From assembly GCF_000495915.1 (NCBI RefSeq), contig NZ_AOFQ01000051.1, positions 1 through 60,714 on the forward strand: DNA of 60,714 nucleotides. Reading direction: 5' to 3'. Every line of letters begins with the position of its first letter. Within the stretch, counting starts at the first letter, position 1. Under the pieces are notes generated by a model. It was not told the origin of the DNA, did not search any database, and saw nothing but the letters and a program-made list of their open reading frames with translations. Positions 8,378-17,482 of the stretch are shown piece by piece. The DNA is from Stutzerimonas chloritidismutans AW-1 (GTDB lineage: Bacteria > Pseudomonadota > Gammaproteobacteria > Pseudomonadales > Pseudomonadaceae). Both the position numbers and the translations under genes were made by a program.

Positions 8378-9334
8378 TCAGTTTGCTGCCGTTTGCTTGA
8401 GCGATAGCGCCTGCACGCCAGCATCGCCAACGGCGAGAACGCCATCCTCCACAGCCACGACTTGGGCCAAGCCACCACGGGCCGTCCTGCTCAACGCAAA
8501 ACTACGCCCGTCGTCAGCGCTGAACGCCACCAGGCCCGCGTTACCAACCAGAACGATACGGCCGTCCGCCAAGATGGCACCGCCCTGCAGCGCCGCCTTG
8601 GTATCCAGCGCGATCTGCTGCCAGCTTTGTCCCTGATCGGCGCTGCGATAGAGGTTTCCACGCATGCCGAAAGCCAGCAGGGCCCCGGCTGGCGTCACAA
8701 GGGCACCGAAAAACGAGCCCTCGTAGGGCGACGGCAACGCTTGCCAACTCTGGCCAAGGTCACTTGAGCGCAGCAAGGTACCGGACTCGCCGAATAGAAA
8801 CAGAGAGTCAGCAGCCTTGATCACCCGGGCGATGTGCCGGTCGAAGTGCTCATCAAGTAGCTGACGCCTGCTCCAGTGCAGTCCCCCATCATGGGACTCC
8901 AGATAGAGGCCGAAGGCACCATAGGCGACGAAGTGCTGGTCACCCAGGTGGATCACCCCAAGCAGCGAGTCGCGGCCGATATCGTCGAGCGGCACGGCTG
9001 TCCACTGTTGGCCGCCATCAGTGGTGCGCAACAGGGTCGCCCCATGTCCGATGGCGATGCCAAGCTGCTCATCGGCGAAGGCCAGTGCCGTGAGAGTGCG
9101 ATCTGCCGGGCTGCGTACGGACTGCCAGTGGCGGCCATTATCCGTCGAGTGAAGGATCCAGCCGCGCTCTCCGGCACTGAACAAGTGCCCACCGACGCGC
9201 TGGATATCGAGCAGGACGATGCGCTCCGGTTTGACCTGTATCGCAGTTGCACCGAGCACCTCGGCGCGCACCCCAGACGCAGCGATGAGCGCTGCACACA
9301 ACAACCCGTAAACGGGCTTAACGAAAGTAGCCAT
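8378..9334 (-). CDS. YCF48/BNR-repeat exported beta-propeller protein
   Basis: A 318-residue protein with a signal peptide (MATFVKPVYGLLCAALIAASGVRA) and repeated blades of the form 'S.D.G.SW......' (for example LHSTDNGRHWQSV, LRTTDGGQQWTAV, LRSSDLGQSWQAL, YRSADQGQSWQQI). This marks a YCF48/BNR-type propeller, the fold of photosystem II assembly factor HCF136. In non-photosynthetic bacteria such proteins accompany MMPL pumps and DUF1302/DUF1329 proteins and are thought to be periplasmic adaptors. Its stop codon is seven bases before the MMPL start, so the two are coupled. Confidence 0.88.
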   Translation of the reverse strand: MATFVKPVYGLLCAALIAASGVRAEVLGATAIQVKPERIVLLDIQRVGGHLFSAGERGWILHSTDNGRHWQSVRSPADRTLTALAFADEQLGIAIGHGATLLRTTDGGQQWTAVPLDDIGRDSLLGVIHLGDQHFVAYGAFGLYLESHDGGLHWSRRQLLDEHFDRHIARVIKAADSLFLFGESGTLLRSSDLGQSWQALPSPYEGSFFGALVTPAGALLAFGMRGNLYRSADQGQSWQQIALDTKAALQGGAILADGRIVLVGNAGLVAFSADDGRSFALSRTARGGLAQVVAVEDGVLAVGDAGVQALSLKQTAAN

Positions 9335-9358
9335 TGGCCACTCCTTTGTTGTTATTAG

Positions 9359-9390
9359 AATCGGCGACCCCTGAGCGGGGTCACCTAAGT
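9359..9390 (-). other. intercistronic stem-loop
   Basis: GACCCC-TGAGC-GGGGTC at 9366-9382 lies in the 69-bp gap between the DUF1329 and YCF48 genes. There is no U-run after it, so it is more likely an RNA-stability or partial-attenuation element than a full terminator. It could lower expression of the pump genes relative to the two outer-membrane-associated genes. Confidence 0.4.
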
Positions 9391-9403
9391 CGCCGCTGCT
9401 GAC

Positions 9404-10762
9404 TCAGTGGCCGGCGCGGCGCAGGGCGTCCGGCTGGAACTCGGCCTGACGCCCCTTGCTACCGAACGTCCAGGGCTGCTTGATCTCGTTATCCAGACCA
9501 GAGACCAGGTAGTTGCCGTTGCTCAGGTCATGCCAGATGTTGGCGCGATACCATGGCACGCCGGCATCGTAGAACTGAATCAGCGGGTGCACGCCGACCC
9601 GCCACAGCTGGCCACGGGTGTCATAGGCGTCTTCCACCAGCAGGGTCCAGCTGTCCTCGTCGAGGTACATCACGCGCTTGCCGTAGATGTGCTTCTGCCC
9701 ATTCTTCAAGGTGCCCTCGACCACCCAGGTACGGTGCAGCTCATAGCGCATCAGATCGGCGTTGATGGTGCCCTTCTGCAGGATGTCCTGGTATTTCAGC
9801 GACTTGTCCGACAGCTTGTAGGCGTTGTAAGGAACGTAGATTTCCTGCTTGCCGAGCAGCTTCCACTCGTAGCGATCTGGCGCGCCGTTGTAGCCGTCAT
9901 ACTGGTCGGTCACCCGCATGCTCTCGGTGCCGTCGCTGACGTTGTCATAAGCCAGATCAGGGGCCCGGCGAACGCGACGGGAGCCGGAGTTGTAGATCCA
10001 TGCCGAACGTGCTTCCCTGACCTGATCCACCGGCTCACGCACTAGGTACACCGTGCCCTGCAACGTGGCCGGGCCGAGGAAGTAGCCGAGGTAGGAGAAC
10101 AGGTGATTGTCCACGCTACGATCCATGTTCTGGTCGAATACACGGAACTCGCGGAAACCCACCTTGTAAGAGTCGCCGCTGCTACGCACCGGGAACCAGT
10201 GGAAGGTACGCTCGAAGCCGCCCCCCAGGTAACGCACCAGGTGGTTCCAAATCGCCTCCTGACCATCCTTCGGTATCGGGAAGGGAATGGTGGAGCCATT
10301 CAGGTTGCTCAAACCAAACCCTTGCAGCTCGACCTGGGAGGACTGCGCCTTGGCCTTGTCCGTGACCTGCACCGGCAGTGCGGCGCTGCGCCGGGTCTGG
10401 TAGATCGGCATCTTGAAGTTTTCGTACTTCTTCAGCAGTGCCAGGGTGCCGGGCGTCAGCTTGTCTTGATATTGCTCGGCGTTGGCCGCGCTGATCACCA
10501 TCTGCACTTGATCTTGCGGGAACGGATCGACGTAGCCCTGTTCCGGGCTCCAGCCAGCCGGCGCAGCCGCCTGGCCGCCCTCCCAGGCTGGAATGCTGCC
10601 ATCGGCATTACCCGCTTTCTCGGCACCTACCGGCGTCAGGTCGTTGCCCAGGCGGGCGACCTCCTCCGGCGTCAACTTGGCCCAGGCGCTACCCGCGACT
10701 GTCAGCCACACAACAGCGAGCACCAATGACAATGGGCCGCGGCAAGTCTTTATTGTTTTCAT
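9404..10762 (-). CDS. DUF1329 family outer-membrane-associated protein
   Basis: A 452-residue protein with a signal peptide ending at about residue 28 (LTVAGSAWA) and the DUF1329 pattern: LTPEEVARLG-DLTPVGAEKAGNADGSIPAWEGG at the mature N-terminus, then YLVREP and a C-terminal region rich in aromatic and RYE/YEL segments (LMRYELHRTWVVEGTLK). DUF1329 is structurally LolA/LolB-like and is almost always next to a DUF1302 gene, as here (13-bp gap). The pair is induced during growth on steroids, terpenes and similar compounds in several Pseudomonas-related bacteria. A role in moving a lipophilic substrate across the periplasm or outer membrane is inferred. Confidence 0.92.
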   Translation of the reverse strand: MKTIKTCRGPLSLVLAVVWLTVAGSAWAKLTPEEVARLGNDLTPVGAEKAGNADGSIPAWEGGQAAAPAGWSPEQGYVDPFPQDQVQMVISAANAEQYQDKLTPGTLALLKKYENFKMPIYQTRRSAALPVQVTDKAKAQSSQVELQGFGLSNLNGSTIPFPIPKDGQEAIWNHLVRYLGGGFERTFHWFPVRSSGDSYKVGFREFRVFDQNMDRSVDNHLFSYLGYFLGPATLQGTVYLVREPVDQVREARSAWIYNSGSRRVRRAPDLAYDNVSDGTESMRVTDQYDGYNGAPDRYEWKLLGKQEIYVPYNAYKLSDKSLKYQDILQKGTINADLMRYELHRTWVVEGTLKNGQKHIYGKRVMYLDEDSWTLLVEDAYDTRGQLWRVGVHPLIQFYDAGVPWYRANIWHDLSNGNYLVSGLDNEIKQPWTFGSKGRQAEFQPDALRRAGH

Positions 10763-10775
10763 GCCTTTTTCCTTA

Positions 10776-12635
10776 TCAGAATTTGTAGCTGTAATTCATC
10801 GAGTAATGGTCGCGATCACGCAGGGGGTCGTAGTCGGCGTCGTTGCTGTACGTGACGTAGTTGAAGTCCAGGCTGTGGGCCTTCTGGTAGTCGAAACGTA
10901 CGCCGGCACCCACGGTCATCCGACCCTCGTTGAACTGGCCGTCCAGCGAGTAGCCCTCAACGTCATGACCGAAGAACAGGCTGGGGGTCGTGGTTACGCC
11001 CACAGCAAACGGATCGGCATACTCCAGTTGGGCACGCAGGCGATAACCCCAGGCAAAGTCGGTGACATAACCATCGTTCTTGCAGCCGGTCGGGTTCGGG
11101 TTGATCCCGTTGCAGGCATCAATGCCGCCAAACATCTCCGCATGAGTACCTGAGCCGAATACGGGAGCACGGCCATAACGCACCCCGTCAGCACTGTCGG
11201 GCACATCACCCCACTGCAGGACCACTTCACCGATCACCATCAACTGCGACGCCCCCAGCACATTGGGGAAGATATTGATGCCGTTGACCTGTAGCTGGGT
11301 CTTCTCGAAACGGTCATAACCGGCCACATAGCCGCCCTGCCCGGCTGCCAATACATCGCCTGTCACCGGCCCCTGATTGAGCAACAGGCCGGTGATGATG
11401 TCGTTGCCATTGCGCTGTACCGGAGTATTCGGCGAGTAAGACAACTCAGCCCCCATTGACCAACCGGCCAGCGTCGTGGCCGCACTTAAGCCGTAGAGGC
11501 GGATGTCCTCGGGGTACTCATAGAAGCCACTGGTAGCCGTCACACCAGCCAATAGCTCGTCCAGTACCACTGGGTTGGCCAGGCCGGTGACGCCGGCTGC
11601 GCCTATGCCGTTACGCGCCGAGAGGATAGGCGTGCGCGAATGCAGGTTCATCGCATACAACCCGACTTCGGTGTCGATGGACTCGACCAGGTAGCGCAAC
11701 GCCAGCCCCCACTGGCCCGAGTCCCGGGCATCACGCCCCTTGCTTAGGCGGGGGTATAAACCGATCGCATGTTCGCCGACCGTGTCGGTCAGAGAGGTGG
11801 CCATATCACAGCCGCCAGGATGGGTAGAAATCAGGTTTTCGGTAGTGGACCAGTAGTTGCCGCAACCTTCGACAACCGTAGGCTCCCACTTGAACTGGTA
11901 AAACGCTTCAAGCGACAGGCCATCGCTAAGGCTGAAGTTTGCGTGCAGCATCCACAGTGGCAACAAGGCTTCCTTGATCTCGGTGCCTGGACGGCGGAAT
12001 GAGGGCACGTCCAGCGGGTTGATCTGGTTCACCCCCTGAATAAAGATGCTCTCGCCCCAGTTCACCACCTGCCGACCCAGCCGCAGTTGCAAGGCTTGGT
12101 CGTTCAGGTAGTAGGTGTCATACACGTAGGCATCGAGCAGGTAGACGCCCTTGTTCTTCTGCAGATCTTCGAAGCCCTTGTCGGACAACGGCTTACCGCT
12201 TTTGAAGCCGTTGGCCTGGTTACCGAAGTCGACGTTCTCGTCTTCCAGCGCCTGGTCGTACCAGCCCTTGACGCGCACCAGGCCGCCGAAGTCGCCCTTA
12301 CGCAGCGACAACTCGCTGAGCACCTTGCCGATGGTGGAGAAGCGGTCGCCGCGATCATAGTTGAGGTTGCCGCTGTCGATGGCCGTACCTGCCTGACCAT
12401 CGTTTTTGCCGACAACCAGGCCGTCTGCCGCGCTGTAGAGTGCGTTGTCGCGCCCTTCGGCACGCCAGCTGCTGCCGACGGATAAGGTTGTATCCAGACT
12501 GCCCTGCCAACCACTCTCCGTTTCGAAGGTGAAGGCCTGGGCAGCGTTTGCAGCCATGCCCAAAATGCCCAGCAAAATAGCCTGGCGCAGCGGGTGGCGG
12601 ACAACGTCCAACCCGGTGAAATGCGTTCTTGTCAT
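10776..12635 (-). CDS. DUF1302 family outer-membrane beta-barrel protein
   Basis: A 619-residue protein with a signal peptide (cleavage after AANAAQA, about residue 35). The mature start FTFETESGWQGSLDTTLSVGSSWR and the internal RLGRQVVNWGESIFIQGVNQINPLDV are DUF1302 hallmarks. Alternating aromatic and polar strands and a C-terminal Phe (NYSYKF) indicate an outer-membrane barrel. It heads the four-gene transport operon. The candidate regulatory site at 12741-12782 lies 105-150 bases upstream. It probably forms the outer-membrane entry route for the hydrophobic growth substrate of this cluster. Confidence 0.92.
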   Translation of the reverse strand: MTRTHFTGLDVVRHPLRQAILLGILGMAANAAQAFTFETESGWQGSLDTTLSVGSSWRAEGRDNALYSAADGLVVGKNDGQAGTAIDSGNLNYDRGDRFSTIGKVLSELSLRKGDFGGLVRVKGWYDQALEDENVDFGNQANGFKSGKPLSDKGFEDLQKNKGVYLLDAYVYDTYYLNDQALQLRLGRQVVNWGESIFIQGVNQINPLDVPSFRRPGTEIKEALLPLWMLHANFSLSDGLSLEAFYQFKWEPTVVEGCGNYWSTTENLISTHPGGCDMATSLTDTVGEHAIGLYPRLSKGRDARDSGQWGLALRYLVESIDTEVGLYAMNLHSRTPILSARNGIGAAGVTGLANPVVLDELLAGVTATSGFYEYPEDIRLYGLSAATTLAGWSMGAELSYSPNTPVQRNGNDIITGLLLNQGPVTGDVLAAGQGGYVAGYDRFEKTQLQVNGINIFPNVLGASQLMVIGEVVLQWGDVPDSADGVRYGRAPVFGSGTHAEMFGGIDACNGINPNPTGCKNDGYVTDFAWGYRLRAQLEYADPFAVGVTTTPSLFFGHDVEGYSLDGQFNEGRMTVGAGVRFDYQKAHSLDFNYVTYSNDADYDPLRDRDHYSMNYSYKF

Positions 12636-12740
12636 TATTATTCTCCAGCCGATAGTTCAGGTTATCGAGTACCCAGACCAGCCCCACTGCGCTACGAAAA
12701 ATTTGCGCGGCGGCAACGTGAGCGCTGTAGCAGGACTCTA

Positions 12741-12782
12741 TTCAACGCCCTGCCAAGGTTCTCCCCCCCTGTTGGGGGATGG
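12741..12782 (-). promoter_or_regulatory. candidate MalT-like operator / promoter of the DUF1302 operon
   Basis: CCCCC-TGTT-GGGGGAT (12765-12780) inside a block that matches 20051-20090 at 26 of 40 ungapped positions by my count, including TATTC, TGCC and AGG upstream words. GGGGAT resembles the core of the E. coli MalT box (GGGGAKGAGG), and the cluster encodes a MalT-size LuxR regulator. The site is the only conspicuous structure in the 263-bp gap 12636-12898. Confidence 0.55.
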
Positions 12783-12898
12783 CCGACAAAGGTCGGCGCG
12801 GCGGGTTTGCGCAGAGGTAGGAAGGCGAGTGTGTACGGCAGGCAGGGCAAGGAATCCCGGCAACTTATGGGAATCCCTCCCCAGCTTTTGGCAGCCGT

Positions 12899-13672
12899 TT
12901 ATTGCGCCAAATAGCCGCCGTCTAGCACCAGGTCGCTGCCAGTCATGTAGCTGGAGTCTTCGCTGGCGAGGAACAGCATGGCGCGGGCGATCTCCTCTGG
13001 CTGGGCCAGACGGCCCATTGGGATGCGCTGCCCGAGGTAATCCTGGAAAGCCTGGGCCTGCTCGCTCGGCAGCCCCGTCAAGCCGTCCCTGATCATCGGT
13101 GTGGCGACGTAGCCGGGACACAGGTTGTTGATGCGGATGGCATAACCCTGGCGGGCGCAGTGCGCGGCGGCGGAACGGCTGAAAATGCGTACGCCGCCCT
13201 TGCTGGCATTGTAGGCTGGCACCAGCGGCTCACCGATGATGCCTTCGATGGAGGCGACGTTGATGATCGAACCGCCGCGCGCCTTCATCATCGCGATGCC
13301 CTGCTGGGTGCCGAGAAACACCCCATCCAGGTTCACCGCGAGGGTCTTGCGCCACATCTCCAGAGTCAGCTTTTCGACATCGGCCAACAGCGCCATGCCG
13401 GCGTTGTTGACCAACACGTCGAGCACGCCCCAGCGCTCGCGCAGGGTTTCCATGGCGCGCGCCCAAGCCTGCGGGCAGGTCACGTCGAGCTGCTGAAACA
13501 GCGCGTTGAGGCCTTGCTCGCGCAGGCGATGCGCCTGACGCTCGCCGGCCTCGGCGTCTATATCGGTGAGCAGCACCTTGGCACCTTCGCGCAGGAAGAG
13601 TTCGGCGGTGGCCAAGCCGATGCCGTTGGCGGCCCCGGTGATCAGGCAAACCTGGTTGGTTAATCGTTGCAT
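12899..13672 (-). CDS. short-chain dehydrogenase/reductase
   Basis: A 257-residue classical SDR: TGAANGIG at 12-19, Asp37 after the second strand (LLTDID, suggesting NAD preference), NNAG at 89-92, Ser141, Tyr154 and Lys158 (YNASK). Length and the C-terminal MTGSDLVLDGGYLAQ are typical of 3-hydroxyacyl-CoA or hydroxysteroid dehydrogenases. It is the last gene of the CoA-degradation operon, about 175 bp after the next SDR gene. A 3-hydroxyacyl-CoA dehydrogenase step is plausible, since no other enzyme for it is present. Confidence 0.9.
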   Translation of the reverse strand: MQRLTNQVCLITGAANGIGLATAELFLREGAKVLLTDIDAEAGERQAHRLREQGLNALFQQLDVTCPQAWARAMETLRERWGVLDVLVNNAGMALLADVEKLTLEMWRKTLAVNLDGVFLGTQQGIAMMKARGGSIINVASIEGIIGEPLVPAYNASKGGVRIFSRSAAAHCARQGYAIRINNLCPGYVATPMIRDGLTGLPSEQAQAFQDYLGQRIPMGRLAQPEEIARAMLFLASEDSSYMTGSDLVLDGGYLAQ

Positions 13673-13849
13673 TTCACTGTTCCTTTAAATGCCGTGCCCG
13701 CCAGCTCGATGAGCAACAGGCAGATCAACGAAGACGCGTACGCTATCCGCCACCGGGCCAATGGCCAGACGGTTTTGCCGCTGCGACCCGCCAGTTGAAT
13801 AGCGCCGCGCCAAGAAAGATGCGCCGTGCTTAAACATGCCAGGGCGTGC

Positions 13850-14665
13850 TCAGCAGGCGCTGGCACCACCGTCGGTGACAATCTCGGTGCCGGTCACCCA
13901 ACGCGAGGCTTCGCCGGCGAGGAACAGCACCGCATTAGCGACGTCGCTCGGCTGGCCATAGCCAATCGGGTGCATCGACTCGACCATGGCATCGGCGGCG
14001 GCTTCATCCGCCGCCATGCCCAGGCGGGCAAAGCTGCGCACCACGTTGATGCCCATCGCGGTCTTGATGATGCCCGGATGAATCGAATTGACCCGAATTC
14101 CGTAGCCCAGCTTTCCGCACTCCACCGCCGCAGCCTTGTTCAGCAGGCGCACCGCTCCTTTCGAAGCGCAGTAAGCTCCGAGGGTGGGCATCCCCACCAG
14201 ACCGGCCACCGACGACAGGTTGATGATCGAGCCACCCTTGCCGGCCACACCGTCAGGGCGCATGGCACGAATACCGTGCTTGATGCCGAGGAACACGCCA
14301 TCCACGTTGATACTCATGGTGCGCTGAAAATCAGCCAGTTCGCAGTCCGCCAGCAGCGCAGCGGTTTCGATACCGGCGTTATTGACCAGCACATCAAGGC
14401 CACCGAAGTACTCGACAGTGCCAGCCACAGCCGCTTCCCACTCTGCCTCCCGGGTCACATCCTGGTGCAGGAAGGTGATGCGTCCAGGCGCTTTGGCCTC
14501 CAAGTGTGCCGCCGTAGCTGCACCGACTTTGTCGAGCACATCGCTGATCATCACGCTGGCCCCCATCTGCAACAGTGCATCGGCGATTTCGGCACCCAGG
14601 CCACGGGCACCGCCAGTAACCAACGCCACCTTGCCATCCAGTCGACTCGCTTTCGAGTAGTCCAT
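13850..14665 (-). CDS. short-chain dehydrogenase/reductase
   Basis: A 271-residue classical SDR with TGGARGLG at 17-24, Asp42, NNAGIETAAL at 96-105, a Ser151/152 pair, Tyr165 and Lys169 (YCASK). The C-terminus VTGTEIVTDGGASAC is standard. I choose ATG 14665 because AGGGGG lies six bases before it; the ATG at 14671 touches the ribosome site. It begins 14 bases after the end of the saccharopine-dehydrogenase-like gene. It resembles hydroxysteroid or 3-hydroxyacyl dehydrogenases; the exact step is unknown. Two SDRs in one operon suggest oxidation of two hydroxyl groups or a multifunctional side-chain route. Confidence 0.9.
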   Translation of the reverse strand: MDYSKASRLDGKVALVTGGARGLGAEIADALLQMGASVMISDVLDKVGAATAAHLEAKAPGRITFLHQDVTREAEWEAAVAGTVEYFGGLDVLVNNAGIETAALLADCELADFQRTMSINVDGVFLGIKHGIRAMRPDGVAGKGGSIINLSSVAGLVGMPTLGAYCASKGAVRLLNKAAAVECGKLGYGIRVNSIHPGIIKTAMGINVVRSFARLGMAADEAAADAMVESMHPIGYGQPSDVANAVLFLAGEASRWVTGTEIVTDGGASAC

Positions 14666-14678
14666 GCTCATCCCCCTG

Positions 14679-15803
14679 TCAGTTGGGCAGCGCACTGCAG
14701 TAGCCGAGTGCATGAAAGGTGCGGATCAGCTGACGATGGTCGAAACCGCTGGCGACAGACTGGAAGCCGGCGCGCTTGAGCTGGCCTTGCAGAATCAGCT
14801 TGGCGCACTCGGCCTGAATCTCCCCCGTCCAGGTGTAGGCTGCAGACAGGTTCATGACGTAGCGGGTGGTCTTGGTCCGGCTCTGGCCATTGACCACGAT
14901 GACGCCACGTTGCACATCCGGATGATCCTTGGGCGGCTCTCCCGTGTTGATCTGGTCACCAATCGCGTTGGTGAGCGCCTCCTTGCCGGCCTGATCCATG
15001 CCCACTGACTGCTCGTTGAAGGTCTTGATGGCACTAATCACGCCATCGATCATGTGCTCGCCGATAGCTGTCAGCACCTTGCAGTTGCGCACCCGCCCCT
15101 TGAGCCATACCGGCTCGCAGGCTCCCCCCCACGGGTGGGCGCGCAGCTTGGCATTGCGGTGGGGAACGAACACGTCATAGGCGACGTCATTCGGCCAGGC
15201 CTTGAATTCGTTCTGATCCAGGTAGTACTGCGACCCCTCGTTGCACACCATGCGCAGAAAGGACTTGGTCGAGGCCTCCGACGGCAGGCCATTGTCGATC
15301 TGGTAAAGGATGTCGAGCATGTCGATTTCCGGGTCTTCCAGCACGACTTCCGCCGCCAATGCCCCGGCTGCCCACATAAAGGAAGTGGCCGGTGCCAACA
15401 GCAAGCCCTTGGCTTCGAACGCCTTGCCGAACTTCTCGGCGATGGCGAGAGTCCAGTCCTGCTCGCCGGTGGTATCCATATAATGGCAACCGGCATTGAG
15501 GGCGGCCTCGACCACCGGCCAGGCCACTTGCATGAACGGGCCGACGACGTTGATGACGATGCTGCATTTCTGGAACACCGGCGTCAGGGTCTCGATGCTG
15601 TTGTCCACGGCGACTATCTCGGCGTCCAGCTTCCAGGCATCGGCCCCCAGACGTTCACGGACAATCTCCAGGCCACTCTCCAGCTTGTCCTGGCTACGCC
15701 CGGCGAAATAGAACGGTATCTGGCGCTGGGCCAGGGATTCAGCTATCAGCTTGCCGGTGTAGCCATTACCGCCATAAATCAGAACCTTGCGTGCTTGGGT
15801 CAT
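14679..15803 (-). CDS. saccharopine-dehydrogenase-like NAD(P)-binding oxidoreductase
   Basis: A 374-residue protein with a Rossmann loop at the start (YGGNGYTGKL, residues 10-19), AGRSQDKL, and VVGPFMQVAWPVVEAALNAGCHYMDTTGE, the diagnostic segment of the saccharopine-dehydrogenase-like / trans-acting enoyl-reductase superfamily. Real lysine-pathway saccharopine dehydrogenases differ in length and context. Within a CoA-degradation operon it is more likely a reductase or dehydrogenase of a cyclic or unsaturated intermediate. There is no membrane segment. Function is inferred from fold and context only. Confidence 0.85.
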   Translation of the reverse strand: MTQARKVLIYGGNGYTGKLIAESLAQRQIPFYFAGRSQDKLESGLEIVRERLGADAWKLDAEIVAVDNSIETLTPVFQKCSIVINVVGPFMQVAWPVVEAALNAGCHYMDTTGEQDWTLAIAEKFGKAFEAKGLLLAPATSFMWAAGALAAEVVLEDPEIDMLDILYQIDNGLPSEASTKSFLRMVCNEGSQYYLDQNEFKAWPNDVAYDVFVPHRNAKLRAHPWGGACEPVWLKGRVRNCKVLTAIGEHMIDGVISAIKTFNEQSVGMDQAGKEALTNAIGDQINTGEPPKDHPDVQRGVIVVNGQSRTKTTRYVMNLSAAYTWTGEIQAECAKLILQGQLKRAGFQSVASGFDHRQLIRTFHALGYCSALPN

Positions 15804-15869
15804 TTTCTTGTTCCTCTATTATCAACTTGCCAAAAAAGCGTTTATTGCTCGCGGCCTACGCCATGCACA

Positions 15870-17480
15870 TCAGCGGCTTTCGCGATAAACGTTTGCGGGT
15901 TCGTGTTGCAGCGCCTCGATCAGAAAACGCTCCTGAGGCTTTTCTGACGCCGTCTTCGGAATCTGTTGCAGTACCTGCACCAAGCGCGGCACATAGCTGG
16001 ACTCCAGGCGCTGGCGACACAGGCGAAACAGCCGCTGCGGGTCTAACTCAAGGCCCGACTTCGCCACTACGGCCGCAACCACCTCTTTCTCGCCAGGCGC
16101 GCCCGAGGCGGCGGGAATGCCATAGACATAGACGTCATCCACTTCCGGCAACTCGGCCAGCAGCTTCTCGATAAAGGCCGTGTCGATAAACTCGCCATTG
16201 CAGCGAATGCCACTGCCCATGCGGTACTGGAAAAACAGCCAACCCTCGGCGTCCGCGATCACCACATCGCCCATGTGCAGCCAGCCTTCTGCACATTTTT
16301 TCTCTGAGGCTTGCGGGTTGTTGAAGTATTCAAGCCGGTACGCACTGCCGTCGGCAGGCCGCAGCCACAGCTCGCCGGGGGTGCCGGGCAAGCAATCGCG
16401 GCCCTGCTCGTCAACAATCCGGTGCTGCAGGCTGGGAACCGGTTTACCGATGCTGCCTACCGGGCCGACGCCAATCGGCTTGATCGTCAAACCGCCTTCG
16501 GCAGCACCGTAAAACTCGAGAATTTGCACGCCGAAGCGGCGCTCGAAGTCCTCCCAAATGGCCGTCGGCATGCCAGCCGAGATCACAAACCGCACCGGGT
16601 TGTCGGCATCGTCCGGGTGCGCTTGCTCGGCGTACACCGCAGTGGTCATGCCACCTAGCAAGCTGAAGCTGGTGCAGTTGTAGTGACGGGTGATGTCCCA
16701 CAGCCGCGACTTGGTGAACCGTCGCGACAGCACACAGCACAGGCCATTGGCGAGCGTCGCACCAAGGGTCACCAGTTGGGCGTTGGCATGGGTCAGCGAG
16801 AGGCCGGTATAGGGACGGTCGTCATCGCGGTAACCGAACATCTGCCGCGCCATCTGGGCTGTCTGGCAGTAACGGCCATGGGTCATGACGATGCCCTTGG
16901 GATCGCCGGTGGTACCCGAGGTGAAGATCAGCTGCATTGGCGACTCAGGCACCAGCTCAGCCAGAGTATGCTCCGGTGTATCTGCCTGCGCCGCCAGGAC
17001 GCGGTCATAACGGCTCACGCCGGGGGCACTCAGCATAGCCTCAGCGCCTTCACCACTGGCCAGACCGAGCACCCACTGCACCTGACTAAGCGCACCTCGC
17101 ACCTCAAGCAGATTGGCCAGTGCATAATCGGCAGCGATAACCCCGCGACATTGCGCATGGTTGAGGAAGAAGGCCAGTTTGTCGCCCTTGGCGCGCGGAT
17201 CAATCGGCACGAAAACGGTGCCCGTGATGGCCGCCGCGAGCATGGCATCGACAAATTCTGCGTGGTTGGCCATCAACAGAGCGAAGCATTCGCCCTGCTG
17301 GAGGCCCATCTTCGACAATGCCCAGGCTAGGCGATGACCATTGCGCCACAGCTCGCGGTAGGTGCGCTGCTCATCGGGGGTCTTGCCGCCGTTTTCCACG
17401 ATCAGGACGGTCTGCTCACCGCACTCCGGCAGACGGTTAGCCACCAGGCCGGCGAGGTTCAGATCACTGTAAGTGCTCAT
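15870..17480 (-). CDS. AMP-forming acyl-CoA synthetase
   Basis: A 536-residue ANL-family ligase that activates a carboxylic acid as its CoA thioester. The phosphate loop SGTTGDPKG is at 188-196, followed by a GAAEGG A5 motif (in place of YGxTE), the GDVVIADAEGW hinge-region Asp, and a C-terminal domain with KTASEKPQER carrying the likely catalytic Lys. The A8 hinge reads YRMGSGIRCNGEFIDT rather than the usual GRxxDxIKxxG, a feature of the CaiC-like branch. It lies between the thiolase (2 bp upstream) and the saccharopine-dehydrogenase-like gene. It probably activates the main substrate acid of the cluster. Confidence 0.92.
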   Translation of the reverse strand: MSTYSDLNLAGLVANRLPECGEQTVLIVENGGKTPDEQRTYRELWRNGHRLAWALSKMGLQQGECFALLMANHAEFVDAMLAAAITGTVFVPIDPRAKGDKLAFFLNHAQCRGVIAADYALANLLEVRGALSQVQWVLGLASGEGAEAMLSAPGVSRYDRVLAAQADTPEHTLAELVPESPMQLIFTSGTTGDPKGIVMTHGRYCQTAQMARQMFGYRDDDRPYTGLSLTHANAQLVTLGATLANGLCCVLSRRFTKSRLWDITRHYNCTSFSLLGGMTTAVYAEQAHPDDADNPVRFVISAGMPTAIWEDFERRFGVQILEFYGAAEGGLTIKPIGVGPVGSIGKPVPSLQHRIVDEQGRDCLPGTPGELWLRPADGSAYRLEYFNNPQASEKKCAEGWLHMGDVVIADAEGWLFFQYRMGSGIRCNGEFIDTAFIEKLLAELPEVDDVYVYGIPAASGAPGEKEVVAAVVAKSGLELDPQRLFRLCRQRLESSYVPRLVQVLQQIPKTASEKPQERFLIEALQHEPANVYRESR

Positions 17481-17482
17481 AC

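Noticed and set aside
12731..12782. Sigma-54 promoter before the DUF1302 gene (TTGGCA...TTGA on the minus strand)
   Set aside because: The -12 element lacks the required GC, and no sigma-54 activator is present in the cluster.
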